The notes under the pieces are model-generated. The model was not told where the DNA came from, made no database searches, and worked only from the letters and a program-made list of their open reading frames with translations. Below, piece by piece: positions 7,381-16,017 of a stretch of 64,000 bases of DNA. A program made the translations under genes and the position numbers. The first letter of the stretch is position 1. Every line of letters starts with the position of its first letter. Source of the stretch: Hymenobacter piscis (GTDB taxonomy: Bacteria > Bacteroidota > Bacteroidia > Cytophagales > Hymenobacteraceae); assembly GCF_018760735.1 (NCBI RefSeq), contig NZ_JAHHZN010000002.1, positions 341,019-405,018 on the forward strand, read 5' to 3'.

Positions 7381-8559
7381 ATGGCGGAGACGAAAGTAAA
7401 GGCTGCCTCCAAGGCTTCCAACCCGAAGACGAAATCATCGGAGGCACCGGCCGAGGGCAAGAGTGCGAAAGCTACGGTGAAAACGGCCAAGCAACCGGCC
7501 GCAACCCTGACGGCCACCAATGCGGCCGCCAAGAAGGCCACGGGCGCCCCCAAGGCAACCTCCGCGAGCCAGCCCGAGTTTTCCAAAGAAACCTACCTGA
7601 CCTGGTATGAGCAGATGATGCTCATGCGCAAGTTTGAGGAGAAGGCCGGCCAGCTCTACGGCCAGCAGAAAATCAAAGGTTTCTGCCACCTCTATATCGG
7701 CCAGGAAGCCTGCGTGGCCGGAGCCGTATCGGCCCTGACCAAGGACGACAAGTGGATTACCGCTTACCGCGACCACGCCCACCCGCTGGCCCTGGGCACG
7801 TCGCCCAACGCCATTATGGCCGAGCTGTTTGCCAAAGCCACCGGTTGCTCCAAGGGCAAGGGCGGCTCCATGCACATGTTCGACAAGGACGTGAACTTCG
7901 TTGGCGGCCACGGCATCGTGGGGGCTCAGGTGCCCATGGGCGCCGGCATTGCCTTCGCCGAGAAATACAACAAGACCGGCAACCTGTGCATCGCCTACAT
8001 GGGCGACGGCGCCGTGCGCCAGGGGGCCCTGCACGAGGCCTTCAACATGGCCATGCTCTGGAAGCTGCCCGTCATCTTCGTTATCGAGAACAACGGCTAT
8101 GCCATGGGTACCTCGGTGCAGCGCACGTCCAACGTGACGGAGCTCTACACCCTGGGGGAGAGCTACGACATGCCTTCCGAGCCGGTGAATGCCATGAACG
8201 TGGAGGACGTGCACAACGCCGTAGCCCGCGCCGCTGAGCGTGCCCGGGCCGGCGAAGGCCCCACCTTGCTGGAGTTTAAAACCTACCGCTACAAGGGCCA
8301 CTCCATGAGTGACCCGGCCAAGTACCGCACCAAGGACGAGCTGGAGGACTACCGTTCCCGCGACTCCATTGAAGCCGTGCGCCATACCATCCTGACCCAT
8401 AACATGGCCACCGAGGCTGATCTGGAAGCCATTGATGAAAAGATCAAGGCCCAGGTAACTGAGTCGGTGGAATTCGCCGAGAACTCGCCCTTCCCCACGG
8501 CCGATGAGCTGTACAAGGACGTGTACGTGCAGGAGGATTACCCCTACATCCGCGACTAG
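7381..8559 (+). CDS. pdhA: Pyruvate dehydrogenase E1 component, alpha subunit, with low-complexity N-terminal extension
   Basis: E1 alpha binds thiamine diphosphate and decarboxylates pyruvate for the PDH complex. The 392-residue protein has the ThDP motif from GDG (208-210) to NN (237-238), the E1 alpha segment GKGGSMHMFD and the phosphorylation-loop-like region YRYKGHSMSDPAKYR. The first 65 residues are almost only Ala, Lys, Thr, Ser and Pro and precede the normal E1 alpha start (FSKETYLTWYEQMM), so this is an added tail. ATG 7381 is chosen because the promoter lies just upstream. The E1 beta and E2 genes are not adjacent; a TPR protein follows. Confidence 0.93.
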   Translation: MAETKVKAASKASNPKTKSSEAPAEGKSAKATVKTAKQPAATLTATNAAAKKATGAPKATSASQPEFSKETYLTWYEQMMLMRKFEEKAGQLYGQQKIKGFCHLYIGQEACVAGAVSALTKDDKWITAYRDHAHPLALGTSPNAIMAELFAKATGCSKGKGGSMHMFDKDVNFVGGHGIVGAQVPMGAGIAFAEKYNKTGNLCIAYMGDGAVRQGALHEAFNMAMLWKLPVIFVIENNGYAMGTSVQRTSNVTELYTLGESYDMPSEPVNAMNVEDVHNAVARAAERARAGEGPTLLEFKTYRYKGHSMSDPAKYRTKDELEDYRSRDSIEAVRHTILTHNMATEADLEAIDEKIKAQVTESVEFAENSPFPTADELYKDVYVQEDYPYIRD

Positions 8560-8616
8560 TCGGGCGGACGATTTTCCGGTCGCCCCCGGCGGCCTCTTTT
8601 TCGAGTAACTTACACC

Positions 8617-9393
8617 ATGTCGAAGATTCCTTATACGGGCAAGAGCCAGCAGGCCCGCCAGCAGCAGCAGCAGCCCGTTTCCACGGACCCGTTGCAGCCC
8701 GCCGAAGTCTACAACCCCGAGCACCCGCTCCTGGAAGACCCCGATGCCCTGGCCCTGCGCCTGGTGGAGTCGGAGGATTTCCTGCGCCGCAACAAGAACG
8801 TGCTGCTGGGGCTGCTGGCCGTAGTGGTGCTGGCCGTGGCCGGGGGCTTCGGATACTACCTGTGGCGGGATTCCCAGGATACCAAGGGGCAGGCTGCCCT
8901 GTTTCAGGCCGTGAACTACTGGGAGGCGGACTCCCTGCAGAAAGCCATGAAGGGCGACGGCCGCAACCTGGGACTGGAGCGCGTATCGTCGGAGTACAAC
9001 GGTACCGATGCGGGCAATCTGGCCAACTTCTACGCCGGCGTGGCCGCCCTCAAGCAGGGCAAATACAAGGAGGCCATCGACTACCTGGAAGAGTTCAGCT
9101 CCGATGATTACCTGGTGCAGGCCCGCGCCTACTCCCTGCTCGGCGACGCCCACCTGGAGCAGAACCAGCCCAAGGAAGCCGCCGACTTCTACAACAAGGC
9201 CGCTAACTACAACGCCAACGAGTTCTTCTCGCCCGGCTACCTGCTCAAGGAAGCCACTGCCCGCGAGCAGGCCAAAGACTACGACGGCGCCATTGCCGCC
9301 TACGACAAAATCCTGACCGACTACCCGGCCGCGGCCGAGGTCAACGAGGCCAAGGAATACAAGGCCCGCGCCGAAGGCATGTCGGGTAAATAA
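8617..9393 (+). CDS. Single-pass membrane TPR protein (YfgM-like)
   Basis: The 258-residue protein has a polar Gln-rich N-terminal tail (QQARQQQQQ), one transmembrane helix at about 61-83, and an outer domain with tetratricopeptide repeats, for example YKEAIDYLEEFSSDDYLVQARAYSLLGDAHLEQNQPKEAADFYNKAA. The layout resembles YfgM, which works with PpiD at the secretion machinery, and a PpiD-like protein is encoded at 16018. This link is only an inference. It follows pdhA by 57 bp and has its own terminator. Confidence 0.8.
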   Translation: MSKIPYTGKSQQARQQQQQPVSTDPLQPAEVYNPEHPLLEDPDALALRLVESEDFLRRNKNVLLGLLAVVVLAVAGGFGYYLWRDSQDTKGQAALFQAVNYWEADSLQKAMKGDGRNLGLERVSSEYNGTDAGNLANFYAGVAALKQGKYKEAIDYLEEFSSDDYLVQARAYSLLGDAHLEQNQPKEAADFYNKAANYNANEFFSPGYLLKEATAREQAKDYDGAIAAYDKILTDYPAAAEVNEAKEYKARAEGMSGK

Positions 9394-9416
9394 GCAGCGC
9401 CCGGAGTTACTGCAGA

Positions 9417-9444
9417 AAAAGGCGGCCAATCGGCCGCCTTTTTT
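9417..9444 (+). terminator. Intrinsic terminator after the TPR gene
   Basis: GGCGGCC (9421-9427) pairs with GGCCGCC (9432-9438) around a 4-nt loop, followed by six T. An A-run precedes it. Confidence 0.85.
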
Positions 9445-9498
9445 GTTGGATGCCGGTACCACCCACAAACGGCGCCGGACCGGGCCCGCCGCCGTCCC

Positions 9499-9506
9499 TA
9501 TCTTTG
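9499..9506 (+). promoter_or_regulatory. Promoter -7 box of ribH
   Basis: TATCTTTG matches TAnnTTTG perfectly, 31 bases before the ribH ATG. No clear -33 TTTG is visible at the expected distance. Confidence 0.6.
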
Positions 9507-9537
9507 CCCCGCCAGTTACCTCACTGAACCCTCCCGT

Positions 9538-10014
9538 ATGGCCACTTCCCTCAAAAACCTGAGCGACTACACCTCCGACCACTTCATCGACATCTCCGAC
9601 AAGCGCTTCGGGCTGGTGGTGGCCGAGTGGAACCGCGACATCACCGACACCCTGGCCCAGGGCGCCTACGATACCCTGCTCAAACACGGCGCCAAGCCCG
9701 AGAACATCTTCCGCAACACGGTGCCCGGCAGCTTCGAGCTCACGCTGGGGGCCCAACTGCTGGCCCAGCACGAGGAAATCGACGCCGTTATCTGCCTGGG
9801 CGTGGTGATTCAGGGCGAAACCAAGCACGACGACTACATCTGCCACGCGGTGGCCAGCGGCATCACCAATGTGGGCCTGAAGTTCAACAAGCCCGTCATC
9901 TTCGGCCTCGTGACCACCAATACCCTGGAGCAGGCCTGGGACCGGGCCGGCGGCAAGCATGGCAACAAAGGGGTGGAAGGGGCCGTGGCCGCCATCCACA
10001 TGCTGGGCTTCTAG
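9538..10014 (+). CDS. ribH: 6,7-dimethyl-8-ribityllumazine synthase
   Basis: The enzyme makes the lumazine precursor of riboflavin from dihydroxybutanone phosphate and the ribityl-aminouracil. The 158-residue protein has all family blocks: FGLVVAEWN at residues 24-32, TVPGSFELT in the first third, GVVIQGETKHDDYI carrying the catalytic histidine, and the C-terminal GGKHGNKGVEGA. Length is typical for the icosahedral or pentameric enzyme. It is monocistronic with its own -7 box. No FMN riboswitch is recognisable upstream. Confidence 0.96.
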   Translation: MATSLKNLSDYTSDHFIDISDKRFGLVVAEWNRDITDTLAQGAYDTLLKHGAKPENIFRNTVPGSFELTLGAQLLAQHEEIDAVICLGVVIQGETKHDDYICHAVASGITNVGLKFNKPVIFGLVTTNTLEQAWDRAGGKHGNKGVEGAVAAIHMLGF

Positions 10015-10068
10015 TCCGGGCTGCTCCGCGAAGCAAAACACTATCACGCTGATTAGCGGACAAAACCG

Positions 10069-10076
10069 TAGCTTTG
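10069..10076 (+). promoter_or_regulatory. Promoter -7 box upstream of the DksA-like gene
   Basis: TAGCTTTG is a perfect TAnnTTTG match in the 248-bp gap before the gene at 10263. It would give an unusually long leader of about 180 nt, in which I see no recognisable RNA element. Confidence 0.45.
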
Positions 10077-10262
10077 CGGCCGAATACGACTGGCCGGCGG
10101 GCCTGTGGGAAATCCAGGCTCGGCTGATCCGTTGTTGGTGCGGGGAGTAAGGTAAACTTATTCCCAGAAGCCGATGTTGGGCCTGCTAACCGGTTGTTCC
10201 GCAGAACCGTAGTCGGCACCCTGCTCAATCACCCTTTAGTATAACCTTCCTTCCTGAACGAC

Positions 10263-10646
10263 ATGAATGACGAATCCCTACGCTATTCCAGGGAAGATCT
10301 GGCCGAGTTTGAACAAATCATTCAGGACAAGCTCACGGCTGCCCGCAAGGAAGTCGCCTTTATCAAGGAAACCCTGAGCCGCAAGAACGATACGGGTACC
10401 GACAACACGGCCTCCTCTTCGAAGGTGCTGGAAGACGGCGCCGACACGGCCGAGAAGGAAAGCATGAACCAGCTGGCTTCCCGCCAGATGAAGTTTATCC
10501 AGCAGCTCGAAAACGCTCTGGTCCGCATCAAGAACGGTACCTACGGCGTGTGCATCGGCACCGGCAAACTCATCCCCAAGGAGCGCCTGCGGGCCGTGCC
10601 CCACACCCAGCACTCCATCGAAGCCAAAATGGCCCGCCGCGACTAA
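10263..10646 (+). CDS. TraR/DksA family transcriptional regulator lacking most zinc-finger cysteines
   Basis: DksA-type proteins enter the RNA polymerase secondary channel and tune promoters together with ppGpp. The 127-residue protein has the long coiled-coil arm, an acidic tip motif of the DxxDxA form (D58, D61, A63) and the C-terminal module YGVCIGTGKLIPKERLRAVPH. Only one cysteine (C97) remains of the four that normally bind zinc; the other positions are Gly, Pro or His-like residues. This degenerate finger is common in Bacteroidota members. It is flanked by a long leader and a terminator. Confidence 0.85.
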   Translation: MNDESLRYSREDLAEFEQIIQDKLTAARKEVAFIKETLSRKNDTGTDNTASSSKVLEDGADTAEKESMNQLASRQMKFIQQLENALVRIKNGTYGVCIGTGKLIPKERLRAVPHTQHSIEAKMARRD

Positions 10647-10670
10647 TCTCGCTGCCCGCTGTTTTAAGTA

Positions 10671-10734
10671 CCCGGACCCGTGACCGGCCCCCGCTACCAG
10701 GCGGAGCCGGCCGCTGGTCCGGGACCTGTTTTTA
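10671..10734 (+). terminator. Probable terminator after the DksA-like gene
   Basis: CCCGGACC (10671-10678) pairs with GGTCCGGG (10716-10723), with an inner GC-rich stem and a following run of five T at 10729-10733. Confidence 0.6.
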
Positions 10735-10811
10735 GCAGACCGGAATTTCCGCGCTGCTCATTCTAGATCATTCACGGTACCGTAGCGATACGGCACGCAC
10801 GCTTCTACCAC

Positions 10812-12695
10812 ATGGGTAAGAAACATTCTTCCGGTGACGCTTCCGGCCGCAAAGGCCGCTCCACCGATTCCGGCCGGTCCGCCGGCCCGGGCGCCGAGGG
10901 CTTCCGCAAATTCATACAGCCCGGCGCGGAGCGGGCCAGCCGCCCCGGCGGTAACGCCCGCTTCGGCAATGACCGCGACAACCGCAGCGACCGCGACGAC
11001 AGCCGCCGCGACGACAGCCGCCGCGGCAACGACCGCCCTTCCTTCGGCCGGCCGGCCGATGGGAGCACGGGCGGCCCGCGCAAATTCGGTAATGGCGGCA
11101 ACAGCTTCGGCGGCCCCCGCAAGTTTGGTAACAGCGGCGGTGACTTCCGCCGCGAAGGCCGTGACGAGCGTTCGGCCCGGGACTTCCGCCGCGACAACCG
11201 GGAGGAACGCCCCGCCCGCGACGAGCGCCCGGTGCGCGACTTCGAGCCCAAGAAAACGTGGCAGGGCCAGCCTTACCGGCGCGAGGATGGCCAGTCGGCC
11301 GTGCCGCGGGGCCTGCCCGGCGAGCGGAACCGCAAGTTTGTAAAGCAGAACCCCAACGCCGCCGACGAGCCCCGCCAAGAAGCCCCCCGGCCCCGGCCGC
11401 AGGAGGATTTCCAGGGTTCGAAGGAATACGGTGCCGACCGGCCCATCCGGCCTGCCCGCTCCTTCGATTTCCGGGGCCGCCCCGAGGACCTAGCCGACCA
11501 GCGCCCGCCCCGTTCCGAGGACCGGGACGAGCGCCCGGTGCAGTCCGCTCGCCGCGACGACGATTTCGGCCGCGACCGGCGCGACTCCGGTGACCGCAAA
11601 CCCCAGGGCTTCGGAGCCGGCGCCAGCGGCGAGCGGCGCACGGCCCGCCCCGGTTCCTTCGGGAGCGAGCGGACCGAGCGTCCGGCCCGCGACGACCGGC
11701 GGGAGCCGCGCGCCTTCGACCGCGACGAGCGGCGGGGCAGCAGCAGCAGCTTCGACAAGAAGCGGCCCTTCAGCACGGAGCGCCGCGACAACCGTGCGGG
11801 TGATGAGCGTCCGCGCCGCGCCTACGACCAGGACCGCCGCTCCGATGCCCCGGCCTCGAACCAGGCGGGCAAGCCCCGGCGCGGCGAGGTAGCCGGCCAG
11901 GCTCCCGACTACGCCAACCTGCGCCACTACGAGGAGGACAAGACCCGCGGCAACAAGCGCCGCCGCGAGGAAGACGACGCCGACGGCAACGAAGTACGCC
12001 TCAACCGCTACATCGCCAACGCCGGCATCTGCTCCCGCCGGGATGCTGATGCCCTCATTGCCGCCGGCGAAATCAAGGTGAACGGGGAAGTGGTAACGGA
12101 GATGGGCTACAAGGTGCAGCCCACCGATACCGTGCAGTACGGTAAAACCAACCTCAACCGCGAGAAGCAGGTGTACCTGCTCCTCAACAAGCCCAAGGAC
12201 TTCCTCACCACCACCGATGACCCCGAAGGCCGCCGCACCGTGATGGAGCTCATCAAATCGGCTTCCAAGGAGCGCGTGTTCCCGGTGGGCCGCCTCGACC
12301 GCAACACCACGGGCCTGCTGCTGTTCACCAACGACGGCGAAGTAGCCCAGAAACTCTCCCACCCCTCGCACCGCAACAAGAAAATCTACCAGGTGGAGCT
12401 CGACAAGCCCCTGACGGAAGAACACCTGCGGCAGATTGCCGCGGGCGTGACCCTGGAAGACGGCAAGGCGGAGGTGGACGACGTGGCCGTGGTGGCCGGC
12501 AACCCGCACTTCGTGGGCGTGGAAATCCACATCGGCCGGAACCGCATCGTGCGCCGCATCTTCGAGCACCTCGGCTACGACGTGGTGACCCTGGACCGGG
12601 TGCAGTACGCGGGCCTCACCAAGAAGGACCTGCCCCGGGGCAAGTGGCGCTTCCTGACCGAGAAGGAAGTCATTCGTCTCAAGTATTTCATGTAG
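10812..12695 (+). CDS. RluB/RsuA-family rRNA pseudouridine synthase with about 390-residue disordered Arg-rich N-terminus
   Basis: The C-terminal third is a normal RsuA/RluB-type enzyme. An S4 RNA-binding domain lies at about residues 395-445 (VRLNRYIANAGICSRRDADALI), followed by the catalytic domain with GRLDRNTTGLLLFTNDG, where D496 is the catalytic aspartate. The first 390 residues are low complexity, rich in Arg, Asp, Gly, Ser and Pro. They carry recurring DER-P/A, DDSRR and GNS-GGPRKFGN units and short in-frame tandem DNA repeats. The 627-residue length is roughly two and a half times that of the E. coli enzymes. The tail is likely unstructured and RNA-binding. The ATG at 10812 opens directly into the tail and I see no frameshift. 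Confidence 0.9.
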   Translation: MGKKHSSGDASGRKGRSTDSGRSAGPGAEGFRKFIQPGAERASRPGGNARFGNDRDNRSDRDDSRRDDSRRGNDRPSFGRPADGSTGGPRKFGNGGNSFGGPRKFGNSGGDFRREGRDERSARDFRRDNREERPARDERPVRDFEPKKTWQGQPYRREDGQSAVPRGLPGERNRKFVKQNPNAADEPRQEAPRPRPQEDFQGSKEYGADRPIRPARSFDFRGRPEDLADQRPPRSEDRDERPVQSARRDDDFGRDRRDSGDRKPQGFGAGASGERRTARPGSFGSERTERPARDDRREPRAFDRDERRGSSSSFDKKRPFSTERRDNRAGDERPRRAYDQDRRSDAPASNQAGKPRRGEVAGQAPDYANLRHYEEDKTRGNKRRREEDDADGNEVRLNRYIANAGICSRRDADALIAAGEIKVNGEVVTEMGYKVQPTDTVQYGKTNLNREKQVYLLLNKPKDFLTTTDDPEGRRTVMELIKSASKERVFPVGRLDRNTTGLLLFTNDGEVAQKLSHPSHRNKKIYQVELDKPLTEEHLRQIAAGVTLEDGKAEVDDVAVVAGNPHFVGVEIHIGRNRIVRRIFEHLGYDVVTLDRVQYAGLTKKDLPRGKWRFLTEKEVIRLKYFM

Positions 12696-12773
12696 CCACG
12701 CAACCGCCCGGCTCCCGTCTGTCTCCTGTTGGTGCCGGCGCGGGGGCCGGGCGTTCGGTTTTGCGCCCTTGCC

Positions 12774-12848
12774 GGGGCCCGGCCGCGCGCCACCCTTCGG
12801 GCCTGCCGGCTCGCGGGCCGGCCGGGGCCGGGCCCCGGGTCTTTTTTT
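12774..12848 (+). terminator. GC-rich terminator between the pseudouridine synthase and coaX
   Basis: GGGGCCCGGCC (12774-12784) is repeated inverted at 12826-12836, followed by a run of seven T (12842-12848), 18 bases before the coaX start. Confidence 0.6.
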
Positions 12849-12865
12849 CGCCTTTTGCTTCCTGC

Positions 12866-13618
12866 ATGCTCGCCTTGCGTACGCTTTCCCTCGATATTGG
12901 CAACACGGCCGTCAAGTACGGCTACTTCGAGCAGGATACGCTGCAGGAATCCGCCACCGGTCAGACGCCCGCGCAGGTGCGGGCCGCCGTGCAGCGCCTG
13001 CGCCCCGAGCACGTGATTCTCTCCTCCGTAGCCGGCCCGGCCGCCGACTGGGCGCGGGAGCTGCGGGCCGCAGTGCCGGGCGAAATCCTGGAGTTCGTTC
13101 CGGCTACCACGCCGCTGCCCATCGGCAACGCTTACGCCACTCCCCACACCCTGGGGGCCGACCGGCTGGCGGCGGCCGTGGGCGCGGCCTGGCTATTGCC
13201 CGGGCGCGACGTGGTGGTAGTGGATGCCGGCACGGCCATCAAGTGCGACCTAGTGGATGCGGCCGGGGTATTCCGGGGCGGCAGCATTGCGCCCGGCCTG
13301 CGTATGCGTTTTCAGGCCCTGCATACGTTTACCGGACGGCTGCCACTGGTGGCCGGTCTGCCCGACCCCGCTACCGACGTTCCGCTCACCGGCACCGACA
13401 CCCAGGAGGCCATCCGGAGCGGGGTGCTGAACGGAGCGGCGGCCGAAGTGGCCGGTCTGCTGGCCCAGTACGAAGCCCGGTTTCCGCACCTGGCGGTGGT
13501 GCTGGCCGGCGGCGACGCGGCTTTTTTCCGGGGCCGGCTGAAACGGCCTATCTTTGTTGTTCCCGAGCTCGTGTTAATCGGGCTCCATCGAATTTTAGTA
13601 CATCATGTCGCAACCTAA
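12866..13618 (+). CDS. coaX: Type III pantothenate kinase
   Basis: CoaX phosphorylates pantothenate in the first step of CoA synthesis. The 250-residue protein shows the ASKHA-fold motifs of the type III enzyme: SLDIGNTAVKYG at 8-18, GADR at 97-100, and VVVDAGTAIKCDLVD with D120. ATG 12866 places D10 in the phosphate-binding motif correctly; the upstream open frame is GC-rich antisense-like sequence. It overlaps the following outer membrane gene by 14 bp and starts a four-gene operon. panC and panD in the same window supply its substrate. Confidence 0.93.
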   Translation: MLALRTLSLDIGNTAVKYGYFEQDTLQESATGQTPAQVRAAVQRLRPEHVILSSVAGPAADWARELRAAVPGEILEFVPATTPLPIGNAYATPHTLGADRLAAAVGAAWLLPGRDVVVVDAGTAIKCDLVDAAGVFRGGSIAPGLRMRFQALHTFTGRLPLVAGLPDPATDVPLTGTDTQEAIRSGVLNGAAAEVAGLLAQYEARFPHLAVVLAGGDAAFFRGRLKRPIFVVPELVLIGLHRILVHHVAT

Positions 13619-14957
13619 CTTCTCCGGCCTAGCCGGGGGTCTTTCGCTGCTGGGGCTGCTGGCCGCCTCGTCAGTCGCCCTGGGCCAGGGCCTGGGCAAC
13701 TCCCCGTATTCGCGCCTGGGCCTGGGCGACGCCAGCCCGAACGCGGGCGGGGTCCGGCAGATGGGCATGGGTGGCATCGGGGTGGCGGCGCCCAACAGCG
13801 TCAACGTTAACGAGCTGAACCCGGCCCTGCTCTACTACACCAGCCGGACGACGTTCGAGGCGGGCTACACCGGGCAGTTCAAGACCCTGCGCAACGACCA
13901 GACCAGCCAGCGCACCGGCACCGGCACGCTGGGCTACTTGGCCCTGGCCTTGCCCATCAACCGGGGCTGGGCCGCGGCCATCGGCCTCAAACCCTATAGC
14001 ACCGTCGACTACCAGTCGACTACCGTAGACAACACGGTGGCCGGCGACCCGCAGGCGCAGGTGGAAAAGCAGTATAACGGGAGCGGCGGCATTGCCGAAG
14101 CCTACATGAGCCACGCGGTGCGCGTGACCAAGGGGCTGGTAGTAGGTGCTTCGGCCAGCTACGTGTTTGGCACCATCGACCGGGAAACCAGCACCCGCAT
14201 CGGGACCAGTACGCTGCCATTGGCCATTGCCAACCGCGACATCTTCCAGCAGCAGGTGCGCTACTCCGATTTTGCTTTTCGCACGGGCATCCACTACCGG
14301 GGCAAAGTCAACGATAAAGTCAACTACAACCTTGGCGGCGTGTACAGCTTCCGCTCCAACCTGAACGGGAAGCAGAACCTGAACCTGCTGCGCGAAGACG
14401 GGAGCGGGGTACAGGCGTCCACTACGGCCCTGGAAGTGGAGTCGGCCGGCCGGGCCCAGGTACCGGCCCTGACCCAGCTGGGCGTGAGCTTCGACAATAA
14501 CCGCAACTGGAACCTGAGTCTGGAAGGGAGCCGCCAGCAATGGTCGCAGTTCCGGGCTTTTGGCGAGCAGGGCGGGGCCGCGGGCATTCCGCTCAGCGAC
14601 ACCTACCGCTTCGGGGTGGGCGGGGAGCTGACCCCGGACGCTACGTCGGTAGACAGCTACTTCAGCCGCGTAACGTACCGGGCCGGCCTCAATGTGGCCC
14701 AGCTCCCGTACCGTCCCGGCGGAACCACGCTCTACGACCGCTCGGTGAGCTGGGGCTTTGCCTTCCCGCTGCCCACGGCTACCCCGCTCGATGCCACCAC
14801 CATCAGCCTGGGCTTCACCTACGGGCAGCGTGGCAACACCGACGTGCGCACGCTCGATACCGGGGCGCTGGAGCGCAATATTAAGGAAGACTACGTACGC
14901 ATGCAGTTGGGCGTCACGCTCAACAACCGCTGGTTTATCAAGCGTCGGATTGAATAA
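13605..14957 (+). CDS. Outer membrane beta-barrel protein, OmpP1/FadL-like
   Basis: The 450-residue protein has a signal peptide (cleavage near residue 27, ALGQ-G), then NSPYSRLGLGDASPNAGGVRQMGMGGIGVA, a pattern typical of the N-terminal plug of Bacteroidota FadL-like barrels. The rest alternates aromatic and polar residues as in beta strands and ends in NNRWFIKRRIE. The substrate is not known. It overlaps coaX and is ten bases from lptC, so it is translated in the same operon. A structural link to LPS or lipid export is an inference from that position. Confidence 0.8.
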   Translation: MSQPNFSGLAGGLSLLGLLAASSVALGQGLGNSPYSRLGLGDASPNAGGVRQMGMGGIGVAAPNSVNVNELNPALLYYTSRTTFEAGYTGQFKTLRNDQTSQRTGTGTLGYLALALPINRGWAAAIGLKPYSTVDYQSTTVDNTVAGDPQAQVEKQYNGSGGIAEAYMSHAVRVTKGLVVGASASYVFGTIDRETSTRIGTSTLPLAIANRDIFQQQVRYSDFAFRTGIHYRGKVNDKVNYNLGGVYSFRSNLNGKQNLNLLREDGSGVQASTTALEVESAGRAQVPALTQLGVSFDNNRNWNLSLEGSRQQWSQFRAFGEQGGAAGIPLSDTYRFGVGGELTPDATSVDSYFSRVTYRAGLNVAQLPYRPGGTTLYDRSVSWGFAFPLPTATPLDATTISLGFTYGQRGNTDVRTLDTGALERNIKEDYVRMQLGVTLNNRWFIKRRIE

Positions 14958-14967
14958 CGTTTCAGCT

Positions 14968-15558
14968 ATGTACGTCCGCCCGCTTTTCCAGACCTGGGGG
15001 CTGCTGCTGGCCACGGCCCTGCTGGCTTCCGCCTGCCACCCGGCCGATGAAGCGGCGCCGGTGAAAGCCGTGGACTACAAGGGGCCGATGCTGGAAACCG
15101 AGAACGTGCTCATGCTCGTCAGCGACTCGGCCCGGCTGCGGGTGCGCCTCACGGCCCCCCTGCAACAGGACTACGAGTCCGGCGACTCGGAGTATCCGAA
15201 GGGCGTGAAGCTCACTTTCCTCGATACCGATGGGGAGACGGTAATCAACACCATCACGGGCAAGTACGGCAAGTTCGAGAAGAACAAGAGCCTCTATACC
15301 ATGCGCGGCGACGTGCGCGTAGCCAACGTGCCCAAGCAGCAGCGCATGAATACCGAGGAGGCCTTCTACGATCAGAACAAGGCCTCGATTTACACCAAGG
15401 AGCAAACCGAAATCAAGGTAACCACGCCCACCGAGGTACTTACGGGCCGGGGCCTGAAGGCCAACCAGGATTTCTCCTGGTACCGCATCCTCACGCCCAC
15501 CGGCGTGTTCACGTTGCAGGATGCCCCCACCGCGGCGCCCGCGCCCACCAACCGCTAA
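14968..15558 (+). CDS. lptC: LPS export system periplasmic protein LptC
   Basis: LptC receives lipopolysaccharide from LptB2FG and passes it to LptA. The 196-residue protein has a lipobox-like signal end LLASAC (C23), then an LptC beta-jellyroll: LETENVLMLVSDSARLRVRLTAPL, YPKGVKLTFLDTDGETVINTITGKYGKF and MRGDVRVANV. Typical E. coli LptC is membrane-anchored, but lipid anchoring is common in Bacteroidota. ATG 14968 follows the OMP stop by 10 bases. The partner lptB is at 24552; no lptF or lptG is seen. Confidence 0.88.
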   Translation: MYVRPLFQTWGLLLATALLASACHPADEAAPVKAVDYKGPMLETENVLMLVSDSARLRVRLTAPLQQDYESGDSEYPKGVKLTFLDTDGETVINTITGKYGKFEKNKSLYTMRGDVRVANVPKQQRMNTEEAFYDQNKASIYTKEQTEIKVTTPTEVLTGRGLKANQDFSWYRILTPTGVFTLQDAPTAAPAPTNR

Positions 15559-15563
15559 CGCCT

Positions 15564-15845
15564 ATGAAACGCTTCTGGGACCCCGGCATCAGCCGGACCA
15601 TATTGTTCGTGCTGGGGGTGTTCACGTTCGTGATTGCCACCTACGGCACGCTGGTTACCGGCGGCCTCGAAGGCCTCTACGATAACTACTGGCTGTTCAT
15701 GATAGCGTTTGGCTGCATCATCGCGGTGCGCTACCTGCGTCAGCGCGACAAGGAAGCCGCCGCCGAGGCCGCTCAGCAGGCGGCTGCCCGGGCGGCCGCT
15801 AAAACAACGGCCAAAACCGGGCGCAAGCTCAAAAAGAGGAAGTAG
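15564..15845 (+). CDS. Small membrane protein with basic Ala/Lys-rich tail
   Basis: The 93-residue protein has two transmembrane helices (about residues 11-33 and 40-58) followed by a cytoplasmic tail of charged and alanine-rich sequence ending in KTGRKLKKRK. It starts five bases after lptC, so it belongs to that operon. Similar small proteins sit between lptC and a PpiD-like gene in related genomes, but I cannot name a function. Confidence 0.7.
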   Translation: MKRFWDPGISRTILFVLGVFTFVIATYGTLVTGGLEGLYDNYWLFMIAFGCIIAVRYLRQRDKEAAAEAAQQAAARAAAKTTAKTGRKLKKRK

Positions 15846-15900
15846 GGGCCGCCGCCGCCTTCCCCCTCAGGCAGCCCCAACTGCCCTGCGGCCTGCACGC

Positions 15901-15937
15901 ATCCGCCCGACCGTTCCGGCCGGGCGGATTGCTTTTG
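15901..15937 (+). terminator. Probable terminator of the coaX-lptC operon
   Basis: ATCCGCCCG (15901-15909) pairs with CGGGCGGAT (15921-15929), followed by TGCTTTTG. The T-tract is short. Confidence 0.6.
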
Positions 15938-16017
15938 TCCGACATTATCTATTGACCATCTTTTTTGGTTATTTTGCGCCTCATTCACCTTTTCTTACTG
16001 CGCTTTTTTTCAAGTAA

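Noticed and set aside
9394..9537. FMN riboswitch before ribH
   Set aside because: The gap is only 144 bases, mostly a terminator and a promoter, without the conserved RFN helices.
7435..10047. Very long minus-strand open frame of about 870 codons opposite pdhA, the TPR gene and ribH
   Set aside because: It is antisense to three well-supported genes, crosses their boundaries, and reads as low-complexity Gly/Val/His-rich sequence, as expected from GC-rich codon periodicity on the other strand.
10980..11050. CRISPR-like short repeats in the pseudouridine synthase gene
   Set aside because: The repeats are in frame, vary, and encode a low-complexity protein tail; there are no spacers.
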